Below are positions 1-9,499 of a DNA stretch of 64,000 nt, one piece after another. The position numbers were made by a program, and so were the translations under genes. Position 1 is the stretch's first letter; each line of letters starts with the position of its first letter. A model generated the notes under the pieces. It searched no databases and was not told the DNA's origin. It was given only the letters and a program-made list of their open reading frames with translations. Source of the stretch: Roseiarcus sp050012775 (lineage in GTDB: Bacteria; Pseudomonadota; Alphaproteobacteria; Rhizobiales; Beijerinckiaceae); NCBI GenBank assembly GCA_050012775.1, contig JBEKGN010000009.1:62001-126000 (forward strand), in the 5' to 3' direction.

Positions 1-1
1 G

Positions 2-967
2 TGCGCGGCGAGCGCCAGGGAATGCGGGGAGGCGCGCGGGTCGGCGGAATCCTGGGGGGCCTATTGCGCTTCGGCGTGCACGCTGGTGCTGGCCGGAGGA
101 ATCGAACGCTACGTCAGCCCGCTGTCGTTCGTCGGCGTTCATCAATTGACGGAGATCGTCAGCAAGACCCAGGTCAAGCGCCTGTACTCGGTGCGCTATT
201 TCTCCGTGGCCGGGCTGAAGCTGGAACTGTCGCGCACGCTCGTCGGCGAGCGACGCTCGACCGCCACGACGAAGCGAACCGCCGATAAGGGCGTCGACGA
301 CAGCGTCGACCTGTATCTGGCCGAAATGGGCGTCCTCGACCCCATGATGAAGCTGACGCTGGCGACGCCGGCCAGGGACATCCATTGGCTGACCGCCGAC
401 GAACTCGAGACCTCGCGCCTCGCGACGATCTGGGTGGACGGCGCTTCGCCCATCGTCGACGACGCCGGAGCGAGCGGCGTCAGAGGCGAACCGATCGACG
501 CGCGGTCGGGCGCCGCCTCCCTCTTCGTGGCGAAGAGCGCCTCGCCGCTCGAACGCCCGGTCGAGGGCCGGCCCGCGGCGCTAGAAGCTTCGTTCGCCTA
601 CCGACGCGGCGGCGGGATGGTGTTCGCGACCCTCCTCGCGCGCGATTCGGCCGACGGGACGGCGGTCGACGTGCGCGGCTCCGGGATCTTCGTGATCCTC
701 TATCCCGAGGGCGCCGAGTTTCGCGCGGGAAAAATCGCCGCGGGCGAGCCGATGCGCGTGGCGATTCCGGTGCGCAGTTTTTGCCGACTCGGGCGCGGCG
801 GGCGCGCCATCGTCAGCTTTATCGAACCAATCCCGGGAACGGCCGCCGGGACGAACGAGGCGGCCCATCCCAGCGAGCCGCCGGTGGCGATCGATCCCGT
901 CGCGGCGCAGGGCGCGAAGCCCCTGTTCGACGAAGCCTGCCCGCGGAACGCGACCGCGAGCCGATAG
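2..967 (+). CDS. COG3904-type periplasmic ClpP/crotonase-fold protein, 5' end missing
   Basis: The frame is open from the left edge to the stop at 965-967, so the gene starts outside the window. Near the edge it reads CASACTLVLAGGIERY and then GVHQ. This is the pattern of COG3904 predicted periplasmic proteins, which have a ClpP/crotonase-like fold; the Ser of SAC and the His of GVHQ are where a catalytic Ser/His would lie. The C-terminal ~170 residues show no domain I recognise. An internal ATG at 86 lies within the conserved core, so it is probably not the true start. The substrate is unknown and proteolytic activity is not established for the family. Confidence 0.6.
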   Translation, partial: CAASARECGEARGSAESWGAYCASACTLVLAGGIERYVSPLSFVGVHQLTEIVSKTQVKRLYSVRYFSVAGLKLELSRTLVGERRSTATTKRTADKGVDDSVDLYLAEMGVLDPMMKLTLATPARDIHWLTADELETSRLATIWVDGASPIVDDAGASGVRGEPIDARSGAASLFVAKSASPLERPVEGRPAALEASFAYRRGGGMVFATLLARDSADGTAVDVRGSGIFVILYPEGAEFRAGKIAAGEPMRVAIPVRSFCRLGRGGRAIVSFIEPIPGTAAGTNEAAHPSEPPVAIDPVAAQGAKPLFDEACPRNATASR

Positions 968-1047
968 CGCCCTTCCCGACAGCGAATCGCGTCTCGACGG
1001 CGCGCGGGGCGCCCGGACCCGGCGCGAGGCCGGGCCCGAACTTCCGA

Positions 1048-1599
1048 TTAGCGGCTCCAGACGCCGGTCAGCGTAGCCTTCGCCAGCGTGTGGAAGTGCA
1101 GGTTGAACCCGACGACCGCCGGCGAGGCGTTCTCGTCGGCGTCGAGCTTGTCGACGTCCACCGCGAAAAGCTGGACGTGGTAGTGATGCGGCTTGTCGCC
1201 CTTGGGCGGGCAGGGCCCGAAATATCCTTGCGACCCGGCGTCGTTGTGGCCCTGCACCGCGCCCGCCGGCGCGAGAGCGGCCTTGGGATCTCCGGCGTTC
1301 TTGGCCAGAGAGGTCGTATCGGCGGGAATGTTGAACACCACCCAGTGCCAGAACCCGCTGCCGGTCGGCGCGTCGGGGTCGTAGACGCTGAGCGCGAAGC
1401 TCTTCGTTCCCTTGGGCGCGCCGGACCAGCTGAGCGCCGGTGAGATATTCTTGCCGGAGCAGCCAAAGCCGTTGGCGACCTGCTCGTCCGCGATTCGCGC
1501 TCCCGGCTTGATGTCCGGGCTGGTCAACGACATCTGAGCCGCGCCTGCGCTCGCCGCGCCGGCCAACACTATCGCGCCCGCAATAAACAATTTTCGCAT
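1048..1599 (-). CDS. YbhB/YbcL-family (PEBP-like) exported protein
   Basis: 183 residues with a clear signal peptide (MRKLFIAGAIVLAGAASAGA, cleavage after about residue 20). The mature part carries the phosphatidylethanolamine-binding/Raf-kinase-inhibitor-like core: SPALSWSGAP, then YDPDAPTGSGFWHWVVFNIP, then GPCPPKGDKPHHYHVQLFA. The DPDAP and GPCPP...HHYH segments form the ligand pocket in this family. Length is typical for secreted bacterial members. The role of these proteins is poorly defined (small-ligand binding or protease inhibition). It is a single gene between two unrelated transcription units. Confidence 0.9.
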   Translation of the reverse strand: MRKLFIAGAIVLAGAASAGAAQMSLTSPDIKPGARIADEQVANGFGCSGKNISPALSWSGAPKGTKSFALSVYDPDAPTGSGFWHWVVFNIPADTTSLAKNAGDPKAALAPAGAVQGHNDAGSQGYFGPCPPKGDKPHHYHVQLFAVDVDKLDADENASPAVVGFNLHFHTLAKATLTGVWSR

Positions 1600-1736
1600 T
1601 GTCCCGTTCCTCCCAGAGACCGGCCCACGCGCACTGAATATGCGCGTTAGGCCGCCGCAGTCTTCCCCAATTGGAATGTTCGAGCAAGTCGGCGATCTCG
1701 GCGCGCCGCGGGAAAAGCCAGCAATTGCGCGAGGCG

Positions 1737-2210
1737 CTAGAATTCCGCGACCCCGCCGGGGTCGGCGAGGCGGTGCAGCCGGTCGGCGGCGGCTTGGGCG
1801 AAGCGCAGCAGCACCGCGCGGCGGGTCGCGGGGGCGATGACGCGCGGCGTCGCCTCGCGCAGGATTTCCGCGCCGTAGGAGTCGGCGACAATGAGGCCGG
1901 CGTCGTCGGGCATGATCTCGACGGGAATTTCAGCGGAAATGGCGAAATAGAGCCGGTCGCAATGGGCGCAATAGTCGCGCCACTTGTGGTCGGCGCGAAA
2001 ATCCGCCACCGACGACTTGATCTCGACGATCAGCAGCGCGCCCTCGGCGTTGAGCGCGACCACGTCGGCGCGGCGGCCGTCGACGAGCGGCAGTTCCGTG
2101 ACCGTGGAAAAGCCCCGCGCGCGCAGCAGCCGGCGCACCCCGCGCGCGATCCCTAGGGCCGTCTCGGACTGGCGGCCGTCGGCAAACGCGGGCGGCGCGC
2201 CGTCGCGCAT
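1737..2210 (-). CDS. mmcB: MmcB family DNA repair protein
   Basis: 157 residues. The segment RRADVVALNAEGALLIVEIKSSVADFRAD has the D-x(n)-E-x-K arrangement of a PD-(D/E)XK nuclease-like core, and the whole protein resembles MmcB (DUF1052), an alphaproteobacterial protein induced by DNA damage and needed for mitomycin C tolerance in Caulobacter. Its start codon lies one base after the stop of the GMC gene upstream on the same strand, so it probably closes that operon. I did not identify a LexA box, and any promoter of its own would lie inside the GMC gene. Confidence 0.85.
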   Translation of the reverse strand: MRDGAPPAFADGRQSETALGIARGVRRLLRARGFSTVTELPLVDGRRADVVALNAEGALLIVEIKSSVADFRADHKWRDYCAHCDRLYFAISAEIPVEIMPDDAGLIVADSYGAEILREATPRVIAPATRRAVLLRFAQAAADRLHRLADPGGVAEF

Positions 2211-2211
2211 T

Positions 2212-3828
2212 TCACCGCCCCCCGGCGTCGGCGAGAATCATCGCCGCGGCCTTTTCGGCGATCATCATCGTCGGCGAATTGGTGTTGCCCGAGGTGATGC
2301 GCGGCATCACGGAGGCGTCGGCGACGCGCAATCTCTCCAGCCCGCGCACGCGCAGCCGCGCGTCGGTCACCGCGCCCGCGTCGCCGTCGCGACCCATCTT
2401 CGCCGTGCCGACGGGATGAAAAATCGTGGTCCCGATCTCGCCCGCCGCCGCCGTGAGCTCCGAGTTGCTTTGCGCCGCAACCCCCGGTAGCAGCTCATCG
2501 GGACGGTAGCGCGCCAAGGCCGGCGCCGCGGCGAGACGGCGCGCTAGGCGGATCGAATCGACGGCGATGCGAACATCTTGATCCGACGTGAGATAATTGG
2601 GCTTTATGATCGGCGCGGCGCGCGGATCGGGACTCGCCGCGTGGCATGATCCGCAACTTGTAGGCCGCAAGTTGCACACGCTGATGGTTATGGCGGGAAA
2701 TTTATGCAAGGGCTCGCCGAAACGATCGAGCGAAAGCGGCTGGACATGAAATTCCACATTGGCGGTCGCGAAGTCCGGCGAAGTCCTGGTGAACAGCCCG
2801 AGCTGCGAGGGCGCCATCGTCATCGGACCGCGGCGCCGCAGGACGTAGTCGAGCGCCATGGCGGCCTTGGCGACCAGCGAATGGGAGTCGACGTTCAACG
2901 TGCGCGCGCCCGACACGCGAAAGATCGTGCGCAATTGCAGATGGTCCTGCAAATTCTCCCCGACGCCGGGCAGCGCGTGCACAACCTCGCGGCCGAGGCC
3001 GGCGACGACGTCAGGGCGGCCGACGCCCGACAATTCCAGGAGCTGCGGCGAGCCGATCGCGCCGGCGGCCAGGATGATCTCGCCGCGGGCGCGCGCCTCG
3101 AGGCTTCGCCCGCCTTGCGCATAGACGAGGCCCGCCGCGCGGCGCCCCTCGAAGATCAGCCGCTCGGCTTGCGCGCCCATGACGAGCCGCAGGTTGGGCC
3201 GCTTGAGAATCGGTTTGAGGAAGCCGCGCGCCGCACTCCAGCGCCGGCCGCGGCGCTGATTGACCTCAAAAAAACCGGAGCCCTCGTTGTCGCCGCGATT
3301 GAAATCGTCGACTTTGGGAATGCCGATTTCGGCCGCCGCGTCGCGCGCCGCGTCGAGGATCGGCCAGGCCAGGCGCTGGCGCTCGACGCGCCATTCGCCG
3401 CCGGCGCCGTGCGACTCGCTCGCGCCGGCGTGATGGTCCTCATGGCCCTTGAAGAACGGCAGCACGTCGTCCCAGCCCCAGCCTTCGAGGCCGAGCTGGC
3501 GCCAGCCGTCGTAATCGGCGGCCTGGCCGCGCATGTAGATCATGCCGTTGATCGCCGACGAGCCGCCGATCACGCGGCCGCGGGGATAGGCGATCGAGCG
3601 GCCGGCGAGGCCGGGTTCGCTCGCCGTCTTGAAACACCAGTCGGCGCGCGGGTCGCCGATGGCGTAGAGGTAGCCGACGGGGATGTGCAGCCAAATCCAA
3701 TTGTCGCGCCCGCCCGCCTCGACGAGCAGCACGCGATTGCGCGGATCGGCCGATAGCCTGTTGGCGAGAACGCAGCCCGCCGAGCCCGCGCCGACGACGA
3801 TGTAATCGTAAGTTTCGCTTGCGTTCAT
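2212..3828 (-). CDS. GMC-family FAD-dependent oxidoreductase (choline/alcohol dehydrogenase type)
   Basis: 538 residues. The N-terminus has the FAD dinucleotide fold (YIVVGAGSAGCVLANRLS, residues about 8-25), followed by the GMC signature around GGSSAINGMIYMRGQ (about 88-102). The C-terminal domain has the catalytic His in IFHPVGTAKMG and the closing SGNTNSPTMMIAEKAA. This is the choline dehydrogenase/alcohol dehydrogenase branch; the substrate cannot be read from sequence. The ATG overlaps the stop of the ABC transporter ATPase gene by four bases (ATGA), so it is translationally coupled to the dpp operon and may act on something that transporter imports. Confidence 0.9.
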   Translation of the reverse strand: MNASETYDYIVVGAGSAGCVLANRLSADPRNRVLLVEAGGRDNWIWLHIPVGYLYAIGDPRADWCFKTASEPGLAGRSIAYPRGRVIGGSSAINGMIYMRGQAADYDGWRQLGLEGWGWDDVLPFFKGHEDHHAGASESHGAGGEWRVERQRLAWPILDAARDAAAEIGIPKVDDFNRGDNEGSGFFEVNQRRGRRWSAARGFLKPILKRPNLRLVMGAQAERLIFEGRRAAGLVYAQGGRSLEARARGEIILAAGAIGSPQLLELSGVGRPDVVAGLGREVVHALPGVGENLQDHLQLRTIFRVSGARTLNVDSHSLVAKAAMALDYVLRRRGPMTMAPSQLGLFTRTSPDFATANVEFHVQPLSLDRFGEPLHKFPAITISVCNLRPTSCGSCHAASPDPRAAPIIKPNYLTSDQDVRIAVDSIRLARRLAAAPALARYRPDELLPGVAAQSNSELTAAAGEIGTTIFHPVGTAKMGRDGDAGAVTDARLRVRGLERLRVADASVMPRITSGNTNSPTMMIAEKAAAMILADAGGR

Positions 3829-4787
3829 GACGTCGCCGCCCAGCAGGCGACGTCGCGCCCCTGTTTGGCCTCGAGCTGCGGCTTTTCGACGCGGCAGCGC
3901 TCGAAGGCGAGCGGGCAGCGCGGATTGAAGGGACAGCCGGGCGGCGGCGCGATCGGCGAAGGCGGCTCGCCTTTCAGGATGATGCGTTCGCGCTTGGCGG
4001 CGGGGTCGGCGATCGGCGTCGCCGACAGAAGCGCTCGCGTATACGGGTGCTGCGGGCGCGAAAAAATCGCATCGCGCGAGCCCATTTCGACGGCGTGGCC
4101 GAGATAGATCACCATGACCTCGTCAGCGATGTGACGCACGACGGAAAGGTCGTGCGAGACGAAAACATAGGCCAGCGTGAAGTCTTCCTGCAACTGGGCG
4201 AGCAGATTGAGCACCTGCGCGCGGATGGAGACGTCGAGTGCGGAGACCGGCTCGTCGAGCACCAGGATTTTCGGCCGCAGCACCAGCGCGCGCGCGATGG
4301 CGATGCGCTGACGCTGGCCGCCGGAGAACATGTGGGGGTAGCGATGGTAATATTCCGGCCTCAGCCCCACCTTGGCCATCATCGCCAGGGCCGCCGCTTC
4401 GCGCTCGGGCGCGCGCATCGCGGTGTTGACGAGCAGCGGCTCTTCCAGCGCCTTGCCGATCTTCTGGCGCGGATTGAGCGATCCATAGGGGTTCTGGAAC
4501 ACCATCTGGATTTCCTGGCGCAGGCGCTTGCGCCGCGCCGCGTCGGCCCTCGCGACGTCCTCGCCTTCGATCATGAGGGCGCCGGCGGTCGGCTTTTCGA
4601 TCAGCGTCAACAACCGCGCGAGGGTCGACTTGCCCGAACCGGATTCGCCGACGATCGCCAGCGTCCGCCCGGGAAGAAGCGAAAACGAAACCCCCGCCAG
4701 CGCGTGGACCGTCGCTGCCCGGCGGAACGCGCCGCGCGAGACCGAATAGTCGCGCGACAGCGCGCGCGCTTCGAGCACCGGGCTCAT
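3825..4787 (-). CDS. dppF: Dipeptide/oligopeptide ABC transporter ATPase, DppF/OppF type
   Basis: 320 residues from the ATG at 4787. It has Walker A GESGSGKST, a Q-loop FQNPYGSLNPR, ABC signature FSGGQRQRIAIARAL, Walker B ILVLDEPVSALD and the H-loop SHD. The C-terminus has the cysteine-rich oligo/dipeptide domain (CPFNPRCPLAFERC), which in relatives binds an Fe-S cluster. It overlaps dppD by four bases upstream and the GMC gene by four bases downstream. The same frame stays open leftward of this start, across dppD and part of dppC, but that extension is an antisense-like shadow. It pairs with DppD to power peptide uptake. Confidence 0.92.
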   Translation of the reverse strand: MSPVLEARALSRDYSVSRGAFRRAATVHALAGVSFSLLPGRTLAIVGESGSGKSTLARLLTLIEKPTAGALMIEGEDVARADAARRKRLRQEIQMVFQNPYGSLNPRQKIGKALEEPLLVNTAMRAPEREAAALAMMAKVGLRPEYYHRYPHMFSGGQRQRIAIARALVLRPKILVLDEPVSALDVSIRAQVLNLLAQLQEDFTLAYVFVSHDLSVVRHIADEVMVIYLGHAVEMGSRDAIFSRPQHPYTRALLSATPIADPAAKRERIILKGEPPSPIAPPPGCPFNPRCPLAFERCRVEKPQLEAKQGRDVACWAATS

Positions 4788-5785
4788 GCGGGCGCCCCCG
4801 CCCTCGCCGACGCCGCCGTCGGGACGCCGTGGCTCAACGGCGTGTAGCAGAGCGCGCGCCCCAGCTCGGCCGCGGCGGGGCCGGGCGCCTTGGCGCGGCA
4901 GGCCTCGAACGCATAGGCGCAACGCGGCGCGAAGAGGCATCCCCGCGGCCGATCGAACTGGCCGGGGACGACGCCGGGAATGGCCGGCAGGCGGCGCTGC
5001 GTCGCGCGCTCGGGCAGCGCGGCGAGCAGGGCCGCGGCATAGGGGTGGTGCGGATCGGAAAAGAGGCCGCGCGTCGCGTTCGCCTCCACCTGCTGACCCG
5101 CGTATTGCACGATGACGCGATCGGCGGTCTCGGCGACGACGCCCATGTCGTGGGTGATGAGCACGAGGCCCATGCCGTTCTGTTTGCGCAGCGAGACCAA
5201 GAGATCGAGGATCTGCGCCTGGATCGTCACGTCGAGCGCGGTCGTCGGCTCGTCGGCGATCAGCAGCTTGGGCCGGCACGCCAGAGCCATCGCGATCATC
5301 ACGCGCTGGCTCATGCCGCCGGAGAGCTGGTGCGGGAAGGCCGACGCGCGGCGCGCGGGATCGGGAATGCCGACCTCCTCCAGCAGTTCGACGACGCGCC
5401 GCGCGCGGGCGCGGCGATCGAGCCCGAGATGCGTCTTCAGCGCCTCGCCGATCTGGAAGCCGACGGTGAAACACGGATTGAGCGAGGACATCGGCTCCTG
5501 GAAGATCATCGCCAGGTCCTTGCCGGCGATGCGGCGGCGCGCCCTCGGCGTCATCGTCATGAGGTCCGCGCCGTCGAAGGTCATGCGGTCCGCGCTGACG
5601 CGAGCGGTGAAAGGCAGCAGGCCCATCACCGCCAGCATCGCCACCGACTTGCCCGAGCCGGATTCGCCGACGATCGCGAGCGTTTCGTCGCGATCGACGC
5701 TCACGTCGACGCCGTCCACCGCGGCAAACGCGCCGTGGCGGGTGGCGAAGGAGACGCCGAGGTTGCGGACTTCGAGCAGGGGCAT
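4784..5785 (-). CDS. dppD: Dipeptide/oligopeptide ABC transporter ATPase, DppD/OppD type
   Basis: 333 residues with Walker A GESGSGKS, Q-loop FQEPMSSLNP, signature LSGGMSQRVMIAMAL, Walker B LLIADEPTTALD and H-loop THD. The oligo/dipeptide C-terminal domain carries the CLFAPRCAYAFEACR cysteines. It forms the second half of the ATPase pair. The start lies just after the dppC stop, and its end overlaps dppF. The operon order on the minus strand is dppA-B-C-D-F, as in most proteobacteria. Confidence 0.92.
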   Translation of the reverse strand: MPLLEVRNLGVSFATRHGAFAAVDGVDVSVDRDETLAIVGESGSGKSVAMLAVMGLLPFTARVSADRMTFDGADLMTMTPRARRRIAGKDLAMIFQEPMSSLNPCFTVGFQIGEALKTHLGLDRRARARRVVELLEEVGIPDPARRASAFPHQLSGGMSQRVMIAMALACRPKLLIADEPTTALDVTIQAQILDLLVSLRKQNGMGLVLITHDMGVVAETADRVIVQYAGQQVEANATRGLFSDPHHPYAAALLAALPERATQRRLPAIPGVVPGQFDRPRGCLFAPRCAYAFEACRAKAPGPAAAELGRALCYTPLSHGVPTAASARAGAPA

Positions 5786-5791
5786 GGGCGC

Positions 5792-6742
5792 CTAACTCCG
5801 CCGCATCTTGGGATCGAGCGCGTCGCGCAGACCGTCGCCAGTCAGGTTGATCGCGACGACGGTGACGAGGATCGCCAGGCCGGGAAGCGTGACGATCCAC
5901 GGATCGGAGCGGATGAACTCGCGCGAATCGGCGAGCATCGTGCCCCATTCCGGCGTCGGCGGCTGCGCGCCCAGACCGAGAAAGCCGAGGCCGGCAGCCT
6001 CGAGGATCGCGTCCGAGACGCCGAGCGCGGCCTGCACGATGAGCGGGGCGAGGCAATTGGGCAGCACCGTCGAGAGCGTCAGCCGCAGCGGGCCGACGCC
6101 GACGACGCGCGCCGCCGTCACATAGTCCTTGTTGAGTTCGCCCAGCGCCGAGGCGCGCACCAGACGCACATAGCGCGGGAGATAGACGATGGTCACGGCG
6201 ACGATGGTGTTGGCGAGGCTCGGCCCGAGAATGGCGACGACGAGGATGGCGAGCACCAGGCTCGGCACCGCCATGATGAGGTCCATCACGCGGGTGATCA
6301 GGACGTCGGCGATCGATCCCGCCATCGCGCTGACCAGGCCGAGCGCGACGCCGATGACGAAGGAAACGCTCATCACGAAAAGGCCGATGAACAGCGAAAC
6401 GCGCGCGCCGTAGATCAGCCGCGACAGCATGTCGTGGCCGTCGCCGTCGGTGCCGAGAGCGAAACGCCACGAACCGCCGACCTGCCAGACCGGCGGCGCG
6501 CGCACCGCGTCGCGAAACTGCTCGATCGGCGAGTGCGGCGCGAGGACATCGGCGCCGAGCGCGACGGCGACGATCGAAAGGAAGACCGCAAGGCCGAAGA
6601 CGGCGCCCCGGTTCTCGCCAAACGCCGCCCAGAAAGCGGCAAACGGCGAGGGCTGCGCGAGAACCTGCGCGCCCTCGTCGGCGCCCGCAGCGGGAACCGC
6701 GACGTCAGCGGCCATGGCGGATTCTCGGATTGACGGCGCCAT
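5792..6742 (-). CDS. dppC: Dipeptide/oligopeptide ABC transporter permease, DppC type
   Basis: 316 residues with about six hydrophobic segments. An N-terminal cytoplasmic stretch and a first TM (VFGLAVFLSIVAVALGADVLAP) precede the periplasmic loop with the family motif LGTDGDGHDMLSRLIYGARVSL. The inner-membrane EAA loop is near the segment EAAGLGFLGLGAQPPTPEWG. The first ATG (6742) overlaps dppB by 38 bases; an ATG at 6715 would cut the overlap to 11 bases and is equally possible, since neither has a strong ribosome site. Confidence 0.9.
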   Translation of the reverse strand: MAPSIRESAMAADVAVPAAGADEGAQVLAQPSPFAAFWAAFGENRGAVFGLAVFLSIVAVALGADVLAPHSPIEQFRDAVRAPPVWQVGGSWRFALGTDGDGHDMLSRLIYGARVSLFIGLFVMSVSFVIGVALGLVSAMAGSIADVLITRVMDLIMAVPSLVLAILVVAILGPSLANTIVAVTIVYLPRYVRLVRASALGELNKDYVTAARVVGVGPLRLTLSTVLPNCLAPLIVQAALGVSDAILEAAGLGFLGLGAQPPTPEWGTMLADSREFIRSDPWIVTLPGLAILVTVVAINLTGDGLRDALDPKMRRS

Positions 6743-7718
6743 AGACGAGATCGACCACGAGATTAACCGAGATGACGACCGCGGAGACCAGCATCACCCC
6801 GCCCTGCAGCGCGGGATAATCGCGCCGGCCGATCGATTCGATCAGCCATTTGCCGACCCCCGGCCAGGAGAAGATCGTCTCCGTGAGCACCGCGCCGGCC
6901 AGCAGGCTCGACACCGACAGGCCGATGACCGTGACGACCGGCAGCAGCGCGTTGCGCAGGGCGTGCACGCCGACGACGCGCAACGGCGACAGCCCCTTGG
7001 CCCGCGCCGTGCGCACGTAATCCTCGCCGAGCACTTCGAGCATCGAGGAGCGCGTCATGCGCGCGATGACGCCGAGCGGCACGGTTCCGAGCACGATCGC
7101 GGGCAGGATGAGATGGCGCAGGGCGTCGAGGAAGGCGCCGGGCTGATCGGACAGCAACGCGTCGACGGTCATGAAGCCGGTGGGCTGATCGAAATAGAAC
7201 CTGATGAGATCGATGCGGCCGGAGACCGGCGTCAGGCCGAGATCGACCGCGACGAACATGATGAGCAGCAGGCCCCACCAGAAAATCGGCATGGAATAGC
7301 CGAACAGCGAAATCGTCATCAGCGCCTGATCGAAAAACCCGCCGCGCTTGACCGCGGCGACCGCGCCGGCGGGGACGCCGAGGCAAATCGCGAACAGCAT
7401 CGCGCAGAGCGACAGTTCGACGGTCGCGGGGAACAGCGTGAGGAATTCGGTGAGCACTTTCTGTTGCGTCGCCAGCGACACGCCAAAGTCGCCATGCAGG
7501 ATGCGCCAGACGTAATCCAGGAACTGCCGCCAGACCGGCAGATCGAGCCCCAATTGGTGGCGGAAGAAGGCGAGCCGCTCCGGCGAAATGCCGTGCTCGC
7601 CGACGCGCACTTCCACGGGATCGCCGGGCACCAGACGGATCGCGACGAAGGTTGCGAACATCAACGCGAAGAACGTCGGAATGGTCAGCGCGAGGCGACG
7701 GGCGAAATAGATCAGCAT
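6705..7718 (-). CDS. dppB: Dipeptide/oligopeptide ABC transporter permease, DppB type
   Basis: 337 residues. The first TM is followed by the conserved FVAIRLVPGDPVEVR, the hallmark of the DppB/OppB N-terminus, and later by VLTETIFSWPGVGKWLIESIGRRDYP and the membrane core. It forms the translocation pore with DppC. It lies 59 bases downstream of dppA on the same strand, separated by a strong hairpin at 7738-7768. Confidence 0.92.
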   Translation of the reverse strand: MLIYFARRLALTIPTFFALMFATFVAIRLVPGDPVEVRVGEHGISPERLAFFRHQLGLDLPVWRQFLDYVWRILHGDFGVSLATQQKVLTEFLTLFPATVELSLCAMLFAICLGVPAGAVAAVKRGGFFDQALMTISLFGYSMPIFWWGLLLIMFVAVDLGLTPVSGRIDLIRFYFDQPTGFMTVDALLSDQPGAFLDALRHLILPAIVLGTVPLGVIARMTRSSMLEVLGEDYVRTARAKGLSPLRVVGVHALRNALLPVVTVIGLSVSSLLAGAVLTETIFSWPGVGKWLIESIGRRDYPALQGGVMLVSAVVISVNLVVDLVYGAVNPRIRHGR

Positions 7719-7737
7719 GGGCCGTCCAGGAGAATGT

Positions 7738-7768
7738 GGGCCCCGCGCCTTACGAGCGCGCGGAGCCC
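7738..7768 (-). terminator. Intercistronic stem-loop between dppA and dppB
   Basis: The sequence folds into a stem of about ten G-C-rich pairs with one A-C mismatch and a 9-base loop, with no T-run after it on the minus strand. In binding-protein transporter operons such a hairpin commonly protects the binding-protein message or attenuates read-through, so that dppA is made in excess. That role is inferred from position. Confidence 0.4.
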
Positions 7769-7777
7769 GGCCCGAGC

Positions 7778-9367
7778 TTACTGTAGGTCGACGCCCTCGA
7801 ACGTATGCGTGCCGAGCGGGCTCTGCTTGTAGCCGGTGACGTTGGCGCGCATCGCCTCGAACACGGTGGAATGGGCGACGAGCAGTTCCGGCGCCTCCTC
7901 GTGCTCGATCTCCTGCATGCGTTCATAGAGCTTGGCGCGGCCGGCCTGATCGGGGATCACGCGCGCCTTGACCAGGAGGTCGTTGTATTCGGCGTTGCAC
8001 CATTTGGGAATGTTGTTGGAGGCGGGTTTGCCGTCGGTGCAGCCGTCGAGGAAGAAGAAATTGTCGGGATCGCCGTTGTCGCCGGTCCAGCCGAGCTGCG
8101 CCGTCATGTCTTCGCCCGCCTGCGCGCGCTTGCGATATTCGCCCCATTCGTAGGTGACGAGCTTGGCGTCGACGCCGATCTTGGCGAGATCGGCCTGCAT
8201 CATTTCGCCGATGCGCTTGCCGTTGGGATTGTAGGGGCGCTGCACCGGCTGGTACCAGAGGTCGATTTGCAGCGGCGTCGCCACGCCGGCCGCCTTCAGC
8301 AAGGCCTTGGACTTCTCGGGATCGTAGGGATAGTCGACGATCTTGTCGTCATAGGACCACATCGTGCGCGGGATGAGCGTCTTGGCCTTCTCGCCGGCGC
8401 CGAGGTAGACGTCGCGGATGATCGCGTCGCGGTCGATCGCCATGCTGAGGGCTTGGCGCACTTCCTTCTTGTCGAGCGGCGGCTTGCCGACGTTGAAGGC
8501 CCAGAACGCGATATTGAGGCCGGAGGCGCTGATGACCTTCAGCGTCGGATCCTTCTGCATTTCCGCGAGATCGGCGGGGCGCGGGAAGGCGTTGATGTGG
8601 CATTCGCCCGCCTTCAGCTTGGCGTAACGCGCGGTCGCGTCGGGCGTGATGGCGTAGATCAGGTCGTCGACCAACGGCTTTTCGCCGAAATAATCCTTGT
8701 TGGCCTTGAAGCGGATGACCGAGTCCTTCTGGTAGGCGACGAAGGAGAACGGCCCGGTGCCGACGGGAACCTGGTCGAATTGCTCCGGCGTTCCTTTCTT
8801 CAAGAGGAAGTCGGCGTATTCGGCCGAGGCGATCGAAGCGAAGTCCATCGCGAGATTGGCGAGGATAGCGACGTTCGGCGTCTTCAGACGGAAGACGACG
8901 GTGTAATCGTCCTTCTTCTCGATCGCATCGAGCAGCGCGGGCATGTCCATGTCGTTGAAATAATCATACTTGCCGCCGGAAACCTTGGCGTAGGGGTGGT
9001 CGGGCTTCCATTGGCGGTCGAACGAGAACAGCACGTCGTCGGCGTCGAAGTCGCGCGTCGGCTTGAAATCCCTCACCGAATGGAACTTCACGCCCTTGCG
9101 CAAATGGAAGGTGATGGTCTTGCCGCCGTCGGCGATGTCCCAGCTTTCGGCGAGGCCGGGCGTGACTTCGGTCGTGCCGCGCCTGAATTCAGTCAGGCGA
9201 TTGTAGACCGGCCGCGCCGCGTCGAAGCTGGTGCCGGTCGTGTTGATCGCCGGCTGGAAATTCTCCGGGCTGCCTTCGGAACAATAGACGAGGGTCTTGG
9301 CCGAGCCGGCGGTCGAACCCATGAGCAGAGCGGCCAGCCCGAGGCTGGCGAAGGCGATGGTTTTCAT
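7778..9367 (-). CDS. dppA: Dipeptide/oligopeptide ABC transporter substrate-binding protein, DppA type
   Basis: 529 residues from the ATG at 9367, chosen because an AGGGGAG ribosome site lies just upstream and a signal peptide starts there (MKTIAFASLGLAALLMGSTAG...SA). The frame is open 29 codons further upstream, but that part is not signal-like. The mature protein is an SBP family 5 solute-binding protein: TLVYCSEGSPENFQP at its N-terminus, then GTGPFSFVAYQKDSVIRFKANKDYF and VRQALSMAIDRDAI. Size and order are typical of DppA. It is the first gene of the dppABCDF-GMC-mmcB unit. Confidence 0.92.
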   Translation of the reverse strand: MKTIAFASLGLAALLMGSTAGSAKTLVYCSEGSPENFQPAINTTGTSFDAARPVYNRLTEFRRGTTEVTPGLAESWDIADGGKTITFHLRKGVKFHSVRDFKPTRDFDADDVLFSFDRQWKPDHPYAKVSGGKYDYFNDMDMPALLDAIEKKDDYTVVFRLKTPNVAILANLAMDFASIASAEYADFLLKKGTPEQFDQVPVGTGPFSFVAYQKDSVIRFKANKDYFGEKPLVDDLIYAITPDATARYAKLKAGECHINAFPRPADLAEMQKDPTLKVISASGLNIAFWAFNVGKPPLDKKEVRQALSMAIDRDAIIRDVYLGAGEKAKTLIPRTMWSYDDKIVDYPYDPEKSKALLKAAGVATPLQIDLWYQPVQRPYNPNGKRIGEMMQADLAKIGVDAKLVTYEWGEYRKRAQAGEDMTAQLGWTGDNGDPDNFFFLDGCTDGKPASNNIPKWCNAEYNDLLVKARVIPDQAGRAKLYERMQEIEHEEAPELLVAHSTVFEAMRANVTGYKQSPLGTHTFEGVDLQ

Positions 9368-9499
9368 GAAACTCCCCTGACGAGCGCTCAACCCGGGCGC
9401 GCCGGGCGGCCGCCTCGCGCGCGCCGCCGCCGCCTCCCGCATGGCGTCGGCCATCGAAGCGCGTTTTCAGGCTGGGCGCAATGCCCGGGGACGGGCGGC

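Noticed and set aside
3825..6470. A leftward 881-codon open frame covering dppF, dppD and part of dppC
   Set aside because: Only its C-terminal 320 codons (from 4787) are gene-like. The rest lies in the wrong frame across dppD and dppC, is Arg/Pro-rich, and results from high-GC codon bias.
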